Positions 23,303-35,100 of a stretch of 64,000 bases of DNA are shown one piece after another. Source of the stretch: Maniola hyperantus (taxonomy: Eukaryota; Arthropoda; Insecta; Lepidoptera; Nymphalidae); contig NC_048543.1 of the NCBI RefSeq assembly GCF_902806685.2, positions 7,970,106 through 8,034,105 on the forward strand, written 5' to 3'. Numbering within the stretch: the stretch's first letter is position 1; each line of letters starts with the position of its first letter. The notes beneath the pieces are model-generated. The model did no database searches and was not told the origin of the DNA. It saw only the letters and a program-made list of their open reading frames with translations. Both the position numbers and the translations under genes were made by a program.

Positions 23303-25789
23303 TAATAAATACATAATAAAAGAATGTTCCTCGTTAATATTGTTCTTAAATGATAATGAAAACCACATTGAAATCCACTAAGAAGTTACCTGGGTATTTA
23401 AAGCGAACACACTAAAAAATGTAGGTTGCAACTTTGTTTTACCTATACTATTTAGAGATTGTATTTAACTTTTTATTTTCAGCATTTAAAATCAACAGCA
23501 ACTCTATAAGTACCTATTTAAAAAAACGCCAAATCTGTACTTAATTAAAAAGTTAATATCATATTATTTCTTTATATTTTAATTTTACTGATATAATTAA
23601 AATGAATTTTAAAATGTTCATATTATTTTATAGACTATTACGAAATCTATTGTTGTTGTTATAAAAAAGTAATAATTTAATATTTGATTATTAATTGGCC
23701 ATAATAAAGTTTATAAGTTCATACAAACTTTAAGAGTTATAATTTCTAAATTATTAAACCACCTCAATTAAATCACTTCGCACAAATAAAACGATCCACT
23801 CTTTGCGGACAAACTCGAACCCACTATACTATAATCGGGTAGTGTATTAACCCCACTTGTTGACGATTCTCGGACCGTTTCCAACGTTCGCGCGCTCGAC
23901 GGAGCGTGGGCGACTGCGCTTCACTGCCATTCATTGTACAAAGTGTAGTTACTTCTGGAACTCGAACTAACTTGAAGATATTCAAGATATTCAAGTCCTA
24001 CCATACCAAAGTACTTACTTATCGACCTAGTTCCTCCCTCACATTGTCACTTTACAATCGCAATGTAAAGGCGCAACCACATTAGGTACTGTGTTAGGTA
24101 CCTACGCGACATTTGGCCAGTCAGAGCCAGTATCAACCCGCAAGAGCCCCATTATACGACTAAGTAGCATCACAGTTTATCGAAATATAGTGATCGATAT
24201 AACATTTAGATCGGCAAAGCTTGCATCGTTATTTTGGTATCCTGTGGCGTATAGCTCGTGTTTTCACACTTTTCGACGGTAGCAATTCCAGATCGTCTCC
24301 ATAATACAAGGAGTTATAGTATGAAGGCGCACTACTGCTGTAGCTGCCACTATCGTTGTTATCAGAAACGTGTTTCATTATACAGGTTCACATAGAAAGT
24401 TTACACCTAGGTATTCGGTATGCAGTTCTACAACGCAACTTGACGCAAGCCTGATGTCGGGACTTATTTATTTAAATATTTTGTACCTAACCCTAAAACT
24501 TTCTGACGATCTGGCCTTAACGCTAACCTATTTTTTTCTAAGATTCAGAAAGTTGATCTTCTGCGTGAGAAATGTGTTAAATATTGGATCTTTACTCCTA
24601 GAAATAATTAATTAATCTCATAAGTTGGGGACTTTCATTAAGTGTCAATCAAAAAATAATAATTCCTGCAAATAAATAAAAGTACGAGATCGAGAACTAG
24701 TAGTTGTCATATTGTTGCGTACGGCGCAGAGACACTAGTATATCTCACATTTCAGATGTATTTCAGACGTTTCATTGCAATAAAAGCTTTTCTACTAACT
24801 TGGGGGTGACCATCAATCGATTTGGCGTTACAGTTGGATTTTACGTAAAAATCGACTTGATGAACCTACGGGGTGCTGGAGGCTATAAGGCTTACAGAAT
24901 AACCGTATCTAATACTTTTTATCTATTTTTTACACTACTGCCCTTCTGTGCCAGTTTCTTTGTTCCCCCATAGTTATGGTGGTGGTCTAAATGCCTGAAC
25001 AGATTTGGATGTATGGTATCGTTACATCACGCCAAATGACACTGGTTGTATAAATTTTTTGAAAAGTAAATGGCGGCTGAATGGCACCATTTGAAAATGT
25101 GAAATTTCTTGTTTTTATTTCCCTAACCACTATAATATTTCCAAGTTCATACTAGGATTTTAGAGTTATACCAGCTTAAAATAGTCCAAATGTAGAGTTT
25201 ACAATGCATGCCCATTTAAATATCGGAATAATGACCGTTCCAGGCTCGTGTCCCGGCCGGGCGTAAAATTGACAAAGTGCCGGTCTCGGCACGGCCGGGC
25301 CCTCGCGTGTGTGTGGTGTGTAATGTGTATGCACGGTGTTAGGTAACAATCCTATGCCTTCACGCTAAAACATATCAATGAAAAAAAAAATGAATGAACA
25401 AAATATAATATTATTCTGTCTCTTCAAGTAAACACGGATACTACCTACGCCTCGTTACCAGTACGATCTGGATACGCATTCAGAGCGCGTTTTAGGAGTA
25501 ACGTGCTGAATACATAACACCAAACCATTATTTAGGTTGTATGTGAGGTCTTCGCCTAAGGCTGAATCCATGCATTGTGGGCGCAGAGGAAAAATTAAGT
25601 AATTACGTATTCAAAGTTTCGGGAAAATTCGCGATTCACTGGTTATCGATAACTTGTAATAAACTTTTGATAAGATACTTATTATACCATAACTTTTGTT
25701 TTTTCTATACACCGAAGATATTCAAAATACGTTTGAAAATATAAAAAAGTCATCATGTATATACGTAGGTAGTTTTATCTTATCCTTCC
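23303..25789. other. Long stretch without recognisable repeats or genes
   Basis: 2.5 kb nearly free of the repeat families that fill the rest. GC-rich patches at 23865-23930 (GTTCGCGCGCTCGACGGAGC) and 25240-25315 (CGGCCGGGCGTAAAATTG; GGCACGGCCGGGCCCTCGCG) could be regulatory or unannotated exon material. Frames of 81 and 89 codons (24370, 24704) lack support. Confidence 0.4.
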
Positions 25790-25990
25790 TAATATTATTA
25801 CAGACGCAAACGTGTCTGTCTGTCTATCGTTTCACGGCCCACGAAACCGATTTTGACGAAATTTGGTACGGAGATAGGTTATATATCCCCGGGAAGGAAG
25901 GCTGCTTTTTATCCCGGAAAATCAAAGAGTTCCCTCGAGATTTTTATAAAACTAAATCCACGCGGATGAAGTTGCGGGCATCATCTAGTA
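25790..25990 (+). mobile_element. Family A Helitron-like repeat, near complete
   Basis: CTAATATTATTACAGACGCA start; TTTCACGGCCCACGAAACCG; TATCCCGGAAAATCAAAGAG; CACGCGGATGAAGTTGCGGG and CTAGTA end. Confidence 0.75.
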
Positions 25991-26371
25991 CCTAATAATA
26001 TTATCTTTATACTTACTAGCAGTTATCTCTGACTTATTCATTTTTGGATTTGGCATTTGGATCGTATTCAATATCGCCCTAGGACGAAAAGTCGCGCGCT
26101 ATTTGTAACTTTTCTTTATTTAAATAATTCAAGACTGCTTAAAAATGTCGACGTCCTTTGGAAAAGTCGATATGAATTGTTACTGTTCTTTTACCATGTC
26201 TGTGTTTCGGTATTCTATTTATTGCATACATAGATTACTTTGTGGTCAATTTTTTGACCTATTTCCTCGTTAACCTTTTCACCATTGAATCGTACGGCAT
26301 CGTAAGGCGTAACCACATTACTAAGCGATGATCTATTTTTTTAACCGTCTTCTTATAATTCCACTAGCTTA

Positions 26372-26400
26372 TGCCCGCGACTTCGTCGAGCGAGCTAGTG
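26372..26400 (-). mobile_element. Family A/B terminal hairpin only
   Basis: CTTATGCCCGCGACTTCGTC followed by GAGCGAGCTAGTGG; flanked by an inverted CCACTAGCT/AGCTAGTGG pair, giving a compact palindrome. Confidence 0.5.
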
Positions 26401-26477
26401 GAATTATAATCTTTCCCTTCTCTTATTTTACGAACTCGTTATTCCTGCCATACCTGTTACCTACTTGATGCCAAAAG

Positions 26478-26830
26478 TGCATCTCTAGGCAAGCGCACTT
26501 CACTTTAGACTGCATCATCGCTTACCATCATCATCATCATCATGATCAACCCATCACCGGTCTCCTCTCAGAGTGAGAAGGGTTTTTGGCCATAGTCTAC
26601 CACGCTGGCCATGTGCGGATTGGTAGACTTCACACACCTTTGAGAACATTATGGAGAACTCTCAGGCATGCAGGTTTCCTAACGATGTTTTCCTTCACCG
26701 TTAAAGCAAATGATATTTAATTAATTAAACATGCACATAACTCCGAAAAGTTAGAGGTGCGTGCCCGGGATCGAACCCCGACCTCCGATTAGAAGGCGGA
26801 CGTCCTAACCACTAGGCTATCACAGCTTTT
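26478..26830 (-). mobile_element. SINE family 1 tail followed by tRNA-derived SINE family 2
   Basis: 26478-26527 is the family 1 tail (TAGACTGCATCATCGCTTAC). From 26530 a full family 2 copy runs in reverse, from the (CAT)n tail to the tRNA-like head. Reversed head: AGCCTAGTGGTTAGGACG (A box) and GGGGTTCGATCCCGGGCA (B box). Middle: CCACGCTGGCCATGTGCGGA. Confidence 0.75.
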
Positions 26831-26835
26831 TTTGC

Positions 26836-27875
26836 TTACCATCATAATAATATATAATTTCTATTTATTAATTAGTTAATTGTTTAGAGGCATTCAAATA
26901 AACTGTTCCATTTAATTTTGACAGTAATATTATATCTAAATAAATAATATATTGTAAATTCGTAATAGTGATTATATTTATGTACTTAGGTACTTCTTGT
27001 GTGAACCTATCGAGAAGTTCCGGAGCTTTTATTTGAAAAGTCTTAATATTTCATACTATTTATGCTTTTCTTTACTGTGATTATTTCACTTTGAGGCGGG
27101 AATTAGGGCTAACTGATGGCTGACCATAATTCTGAATGAAACGTGTTATTAGTAAATTCTAAAAACTGTAGCACGGACGTAAAAATTCTAATAACTTCCT
27201 GAGACTCTGTAATTTACAGTAGTACCTAAATATATATTATTACTACTAAACTATTCTTAAATTATAATTTGCATTCTAAGAAATATTAATTGCTCGATAT
27301 CCTTTGTAGGTAAATATTAAAATATAGGTAGCTAATAGAAAGTATCGCACTTTGGTAGTATTCAATGACTGTTTTTGAAAAATCTATTTCTAAAAGCCGC
27401 CAATCCGCTAACGAATCTGAATGTTCAATGCTTTTGGAACTTAATGGAAGGCTGCATTGAGCATCCATCAATTTTATTATCGGGTCAAAGTGACGCAGCG
27501 GAAAATTATATCTCGCACCCGACTCCTGTTTAATCAAATGATGACTATTCATTCCATTATTCGCTTCAATTAACACGAAGTAAATTACTTTATAGATAAA
27601 AATGAAAAATATTTTACAGAGGCTTTAGTATAAATTTTCAACTTATTTTATCTACGAGATTATAAACGTCTTTTTAAACATACATACAGTAACACTAGTT
27701 TATTCATGTTTTGATCGGCTAAAAATACAAATAATAAATGTATCGAAACTTTAAACTTTACTATAAATAATAAATTATAACTAGTCCTACTTTGACTAAA
27801 GTAAAAGTTTGGGTAGATACCGTTAATCATGTAAGAAACAACCAGTTAAAACCAGGAGAAGATTATTTAGGAACG
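26836..27875. other. 3' flank of the GMC gene
   Basis: No repeat recognised. A 96-codon minus-strand frame at 27576-27286 (NNGMNSHHLIKQE ...) has no recognisable domain. Confidence 0.4.
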
Positions 27876-27881
27876 TTTATT
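27876..27881 (-). terminator. Possible poly(A) signal of the GMC gene
   Basis: AATAAA on the minus strand, 33 bases after the stop codon. The region is very AT-rich and several other weak matches follow, so the true cleavage site is uncertain. Confidence 0.3.
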
Positions 27882-27913
27882 ATATGCTACATTTTCTATT
27901 TCTTAAATAAATA

Positions 27914-29153
27914 TTATGCTATCAAATTAGACCAAGTGTTTCTTATCATATTAGCTGCTTTTTCACCGATCATGATCTCAGCAGCATTTGTTCGTCCACT
28001 GAGAGTTCGAGGAATAATACTAGCATCCACTACTCTTAATCGTTCTACGCCATATACTTTCAATTCAGGATCTACAACCGCATCAGGGTCAGTTTGTGGC
28101 CCCATTTTGCACGTAGCTATTGGATCCCGAGCCGATACAATCATTGTTCTTATGGCACATTCCCAGTACTGCTCAGATCCTACAGGATGTGCAGAACAAG
28201 ATGGGTATGGAGCCAAGTACAACGAAGCATCATATTTTCTAAACGGCTGCGATTCACCTAACTTAATTATGTATTTAACAGCTTCTTTCAAAGTGGCCAA
28301 GTCTTTAGGATCACTTAAATAGTTACCAAATATTTTCGGATGAGAAAACGGACTCGTATCTCTTAACTCCAAGTAGCCTTTTGACTTGGGGTGTAAAAGT
28401 GTAGGTACAGCTTGCCAAGTATCAGTCCCACTCAGTGATCCAAAGGCGTTAAAATATGTCTTATCAGTAATTTTCCAACTTTTTCGAATCGCACCACCTG
28501 AATCTAATGTAAGCGAACCACCAATACTAGCTAATTCTATGTCTGGTACGGGTCCGTCGGAAAGAGATGTTTTTATGTATCCAATCGCTTCCAACCCACC
28601 AGGTGATGACAAAAGACCATCACCAAACTGTAACCATTGCATGAGATTTGGCAAAGTTGCAACTTTCGGTTCTAATAGGCTTGCATTTGTACTGTTAAGT
28701 TTAAACACAACACCAGGAAAGCTGACATGATCGTATAGACTGCGACCAACTTTTCTATCTGCAATCACTGGTATTCCCAGTGTTTGCAAATGTTCTTGAG
28801 GTCCTATTCCTGACAGCATTAGTAACTGAGGTGATCCAATTGGTCCAGCTGAAAGAATAATTTCTCTTCTGCAGCGCACGGTGCGTTTTATATGATTTTT
28901 GATGTATTCAACTGCATATGCTTTTTTGGATTGGGAATCTACTAAAACTTTGGTAGCCTTCGCTTCAGTAAGAATGTGCAAATTCTTGCGTCGTTTATGT
29001 TGATGAAGGAAAGCCTTTGCAGCACTCAATCTGTGACCTTTATTAGAAACAGTTTGCACATAGCCAAAACCTAATTGGTCTGGATCGTTATAATCTATAG
29101 TAGGGTGTCCGAAATCTCTCCCAGCTGCAAGAAAAGCTTCGACCAGGCCAGTT
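27914..29153 (-). CDS. GMC gene exon 5: substrate domain and C-terminal active-site region
   Basis: Acceptor TTTTCAG ends at 29154; the exon runs 1,240 bp to a TAA and encodes residues 303-714. It carries signature 2 (SAGPIGSPQLLMLSGIG), the GMC C-terminal block ATCKMGP, LRVVDASIIP and IMIGEKAANMI. The two catalytic positions read Asp645 and Arg689 instead of His and Asn/His. The frame is otherwise clean, so this is not an ordinary decayed pseudogene. Confidence 0.92.
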
Positions 29154-32100
29154 CTGAAAACAAAAAACTCAGTTACTATTAAATTGTGTACCTATTTTGT
29201 TTTAAAAAGCAATGTTAAGTAAACAAACGTACTTAAATGGAACATTTTCAACAACAAGTTCTCCATCACGACCATGGTATGGTGCATTTTTATATTTCTT
29301 TAGTTCCGCCCTCTCAGACTTGATAAAGAATTCTAGAACTTCGTTATAGGTCCTGAAAAGTAATAATAATAATTACTGTAATGGATTTTATTACTATCTT
29401 TTATTCATTAATTTCTTTTCGATACCAATAGTTTCAAATCATTTATTTGTATACCTATTTTAGTTCGAAAAATTGCTATAGGTCTGGCTTTGTAACCCAT
29501 GTTGCTTTAGGATCAAAGCCAAGAGGGAAAGAAAAAAAACAATACGTATTTATAATACCTACTACAAATGTGTCGTAAGGCACGTAACAATGTAAGAAGG
29601 TTGTGATAGAAATTTACGGCAAGCCTTTTTATGACACCACAGATAGCGACAGCGAGGTGACTGAATAATAAAGAAACATTGAGGGAAGCGGCTTTTATCC
29701 TAGACAATGATAATAAAGTTTGTTATAAATCATAATTTTTCATATTATGGTAGTAGTGCACCGTAATATTTTCTTGGTTTTAGTAGATAAAAATATTTGA
29801 TTAGGTACCTAAGTCGTTGGTGCATGATTGATGCCGTTAATTTAATAGATCAAAAGCATTTGATAAATTTTTAGTGAAATTATGCATTTCAATATGCTTC
29901 AAATAGTCCTTATCTCGTTCGATACCATCAGTAGCATCTTTTTTAACGTTGAAGCGAACAATACTAAAATGCAGTGACAGCTTAGTGGTCAAAGACTTTA
30001 ACCACCTACTTATTCGTAATGTTCGGGATTCGATCACCTTTAACTTTTCGACGTTATGTAGGTACGTTTTAAGCAATTAAATATCACAATTTCTCTTAAT
30101 ATTCTCAAAGGGGTGTGAAGTCAGCCAATCTGCAATTGGCCAGCGTGGTGGACTATGGCCTAAACTCTTTTTATGATGAAGATGAATGCCAAAATTTGTG
30201 TCTGTCGGCATGAAGAGGTTACCGGCCAAGTGCGAGACAGATTCGCGCACCGAGAGTTCCGTACTACAGCCGTGTGTTTCGTCATTTTGCACGATAAATC
30301 AAAAACTACCGTGCATAAAAATAAATAAAAATCTGTTTTGAATGTAGGTCTGTTGTAGGTATAGGTAAAGCCTTTTCATATGATATTCTACTTGGTATAG
30401 TAATATTACTTTGAAACTTGAAAAATTGTTTGTTCATGAACACATTTTAATTTTTTTGTGATGTAACCACAAATTCATGGTTTTCGGATTTTTCCCTTTA
30501 CGTGTGCTATAAGACCTACCTACCTGCCAAATTTCATGATTCTAGGTCAACGAGCAGTGTGCTATAGGCTTCTTGACAGACAGACAACGAAGTGATCTTA
30601 TAAGAGTTCCTTTTTCCTTTTGAGGTACGGAACCCTGAAAATGTTTATAATTTAATATTACCATCCATAGTTTCCATCTGCAGCGATTTGGTCCCAGTCT
30701 TGTGGCCGGCCCCTTGTGTACAACATGCTGTTAGTAACACTGGACCCACCGACGGCTTTACCACGTGGCATGTAGCAACGTTGCTCTTCACTACCTAAAA
30801 ATTGGAAAACAATAAGCTATAATAGTTATAATAGGTACGTGACAGGGCGAGATGGCAATTCCACCCGCACAGCCCTCGCGCTAACCCGGTGCGAGGTACC
30901 CCGCCTCATACTCCGATTGCTATCTCGACCTGTCGCGGACTATAGGACCATTAATTAATTAAAATATAATTAATTTTAAAGCAGTGACAGCCTAGTGGTT
31001 TAGGCGTAAGCCTCCTATTTGGGAGGTCTAGGGTTCGATCCCGGGCACGCATTTCTAATCACTTGCATTAACGATGAAGGAAAATATCTTGAGGTATCAC
31101 GTGCTCTACGTCGCACTGCTGATCTTGACAGAAAACCCAATTAATAACTTTTTGGCTGTACCCGACCCCGACTCGACCTCGGGACTTCTCGGGATATATT
31201 AGACACTTATCCAACGGGACAGTTAGCCTCTAAGCTAGAATGATAAAGCTCCAAAACATAATAGATATGGGCCGTAGGTAAGTATTTACGGCACATATTT
31301 AACCATAATCAAAATAAGTTTCTATTTTATATATTATGATAACTAGCGGATGCCCGCGACTTCATCCGCGTAGAATTAGATTTTTAAAAATCCCGTGGGA
31401 ACTCTTTGATTTTCCGGGATAAAATGCCTATGTCATATATACTATGCCATATAATAGCCTATGTCACTCTCCAGTTATTTATCTATACCCATACAAAGAA
31501 TCACGTCAATCCGTTGCACCGTTGCGACGTGATTGAAGGACAAACCAACAAACCAATAAACCAAAAAACCAACAAACAAACACAATTTCGCATTTATAAT
31601 TAGGGTACTGATGTGTCAGTTTGCAACTTTTTATTCACATGCAAAATACCCTTCCATGTTTTACTGAATCAAAGTTATTTTATTCCGGAACTAAAGTCGT
31701 AGATAAAATACTTCTCAATCCCAATAGTACTCCAGTAGGTACCGTTATCTGTCGTTTTCGGCGTTTTTATTTTACTCACGGGATTACATTCAATGTTTAT
31801 AATTCGGCTTGTAAATTGTAGTTCATTGTAGATGTATTGGGATTTGTTCGTTAAACTATCTTATTTGCTCCGGCTTCACATAATTAGTCATGATCAACCC
31901 ATCGCCGGAATGAGAAGTATTTAGGCCATAGTCGCTGTGACCATAGTACGCTGGCCTAGTGTGAATTGATTTCGCATAGGTGGCCTAAGGTAGGTAATTT
32001 GAAACCTTTTCCAATAAATAATATTATAATTCACCTATAAGTATGTCTGTAATTGACAACCATACTGTATAGTTAATTTGAATATTTTGTATTCATACAT

Positions 32101-35100
32101 TATATGAAAGTTGTTGGTGTAAATAAATATAACAAGGATATTTATTGGTGAAAACTGGAAATAAATTTCGTGTTAGGTACGTTTGCCAGTGCGTGTTGCC
32201 ACTTGCCAGTGATGACATAATATGGATCCAAGACATAATCGCTAACTATGGGCCTCATAAGAAAGCTCAGAGTCACTCAGCGGGCTATGGAGAGAGCTAT
32301 GCTTGGAGTCTCTCTACGTGATCAAATGAAGAAATGAGGAGATTCGTAAGAGAACCAGAGTAACCGACATAGCTCAACGGTTTGCGAAGCTGAAGTAGCA
32401 ATGAGCAGGATACATAGGTTCGATATACTTTGGGGTCCCAAGGTGCTGGAATAGCGACCTCGCACCGGAAGGCGCAAGCGTTGGAAGACCCCCACTAAGT
32501 GGACAGATGACATCAAACGAGTCGCAGGGCGCCGCTGGATTCAGGCGGCGCAAAACAGTGGTGTGTGGAAATCTCTACGAAAGACCTATATTCAACAGTG
32601 AACGTCCATCAGTTAACGATCATGAGGACGATAATTGAGGGACTTTTGAGGTTAGAGCTTCTAAACAGACAGGCGCGTTGGAATCACTTTACACGAATAC
32701 TGTGAAGTGAAAGCGTACAAATAACTCTTGTATATTCAACACGAAGTTTTACGCTACGTAACTTAACGCGGTTCATGTTTAATACCCCTCAAGGGAAATC
32801 CTTACTTTACACATCAGTATGTGGTATACAGATTTATTGTTGTGCAATTTCTATAAGTTTAATAATGCTCTATATAAATTGTTTTTTGGACAGATCGACA
32901 CGGGCGGATTTTGGCAGATTAGGTCTTTTCCATCATCCGATCTGAATCCAAAAGTTTCGATGTGAAGTAGACATACCTACTTACTTACTATATATTTGTA
33001 CGAGGGCTTTCGCTCTAGATACGAATTTCGTTTTCCAAATCCGAGAATAAGTAGATATCAACATTCGGATTCAACCTGAGTTTTTAGATCTAAATTTAAA
33101 AAAAAGTGGATAGAGCTTTATTAAGCGGCAATTTGTATAAGGATGGTATTTAAAAACGATTCAAAATTACGAACTAAGCAAGTGGAAAATCGAATATTAG
33201 ATACTGGTATAGATTTATAATTTGCTGGTAAGCTTTCTTAACATGTTCCTCGAGATCAGTTTTAAAACCAAAGCCGGATAAGTCCTCCTTCTGAAAGTTG
33301 GTCTTTGAATTAATTTTACTGAAACCACAGACCACCACCTATAGACGCCTAGTAGCTAACCGCCGATCGCTAAGCTTAGGCAGTTGATTAGCATTTTAAA
33401 GTCGGCCCACGCCCGTTCGGTACTCTCATTCCGCACATTGTCTTAATTACGTGACTTTTGAGTCCATCAATCACAACAAAGCATTCTCCCCTGTCCCCCG
33501 ACAACATTTTTGCGCATCGTTTCCACCTTTGCGCAAACCGGATGATACATTGGCCCACACCGCCAAAGAGAAAGCCGAAATTCTAGGCACACTCTTTGCT
33601 GCCAATTCAACGCTTGATGACGGGGGGAGAACACCGCCTACCATCCCGCGGTGTCAAAGCTCGCTGCGTGACATACGCTTTACCCAGACAGCTGTGCGTA
33701 AGGCACTCCTCTCTCTCGACGTCAATAAAGCGAGTGGGCCGGACGGTATTCCTGCGGTTGTGCTCAAAATATGTGCTCCTGAGCTGACACCGGTCCTGAC
33801 TCGTCTGTTCCGTCTGTCTTACTCCTCCGGTACAGTTCCATCTTCGTGGAAGACTGCCTTAGTTCACCCTGTTCCGAAGAAAGGCAATCATTCGGACCCC
33901 TCAAATTATCGACCTATCGCGATTACCTCCCTCCTGTCCAAAGTCATGGAGCAAATCATAAACGCCCAGCTGCTGGGATATCTTGAGGAGCACCAGCTGA
34001 TCAGTGATCGTCAATACGGTTTTCGCCACGGCCGATCAGCTGGTGATCTTCTTATTTATCTCACGCACCGCTGGGCGGAAGCCATTGACAGCAAGGGAGA
34101 GGCCCTGGCGGTCAGTCTTGATATTGCAAAAGCCTTTGATAGGGTTTGGCATGGGGCACTTCTATCGAAACTACCATCTTACGGACTACCAGTGAAGCTG
34201 TGTAATTGGGTCGCCAGTTTCCTTGACGGTCGCAGCATCAAGGTCGCTGTCGACGGTTTTTGCTCGGAACTCAAACCCATCAATGCTGGCGTCCCTCAGG
34301 GCTCGGTGCTATCGCCCACACTGTTCATCCTGCATATCAATGACATGTTGCATCACAACAACATCCATTGCTATGCGGATGACAGTACGGGTGATGCCCT
34401 GTACAAAGGACATACACAGCTTTCTCGCGCAGTGCTGGAGGAGTGTAGAGCCAAACTTGTGTCTGACATAGAAACCTGCCTAGGTAAAGTGTCAGAATGG
34501 GGCGCACAAAACCTAGTGCAATTTAACCCATCTAAAACACAGGTTTGCGCGTTTTCCGCCAAAAAGTCCCCTTTTACATTACCTCTTCTCTTTCAGAGCA
34601 CTCCCCTCACACCTTCCAACAGCATTGGGATCCTTGGAGTCCACATTTCGAGCGAGGTTCAATTCCGCGATCATTTGGAAAGCAAGGCCAAATTAGCCTC
34701 CAAAAAGCTTGGGGTGCTCAACAGAGCAAAGCGGTACTTCGCGCCTGAGCATAGGCTCCTACTCTATAAGGCGCAAGTCCGCCCTCACATGGAGTACTGC
34801 TCCCACCTTTGGGCTGGAGCACCCCAGTACCAACTCCTTCCATTTGATCGGATCCAAAGGCGGGCTGTTCGACTTGTGGACGATCCCAAACTTACCGGCT
34901 CGTTGGAAAGCCTGGAGCACCGCAGAGACGTTAGCTCTCTATGCGTGTTCTATCGCCTGTATAATGGGGAGTGCTCTGAAGAGCTTTTTGACCTCATTCC
35001 ACCCTCTTTTTTCTACAACCGCACCGCGCGCCACCGTAAGGAATTCCACCCTCACCATCTGGGTGTCTGGTGCACTTCGACCGTCCGTTGCGCCAGATCC

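Noticed and set aside
24370..24973. 81- and 89-codon plus-strand frames
   Set aside because: No splice context, no domain and ordinary composition for AT-rich DNA.
26760..26830. tRNA-like sequence with A and B boxes (also at 11720, 29960, 30980)
   Set aside because: Each is joined to a conserved SINE body with (CAT)n or similar tails and occurs in several diverged copies, so these are SINE heads, not tRNA genes.
27792..28730. Plus-strand frames of 176 and 114 codons
   Set aside because: Both lie antisense to GMC exon 5 and only mirror its codon structure.
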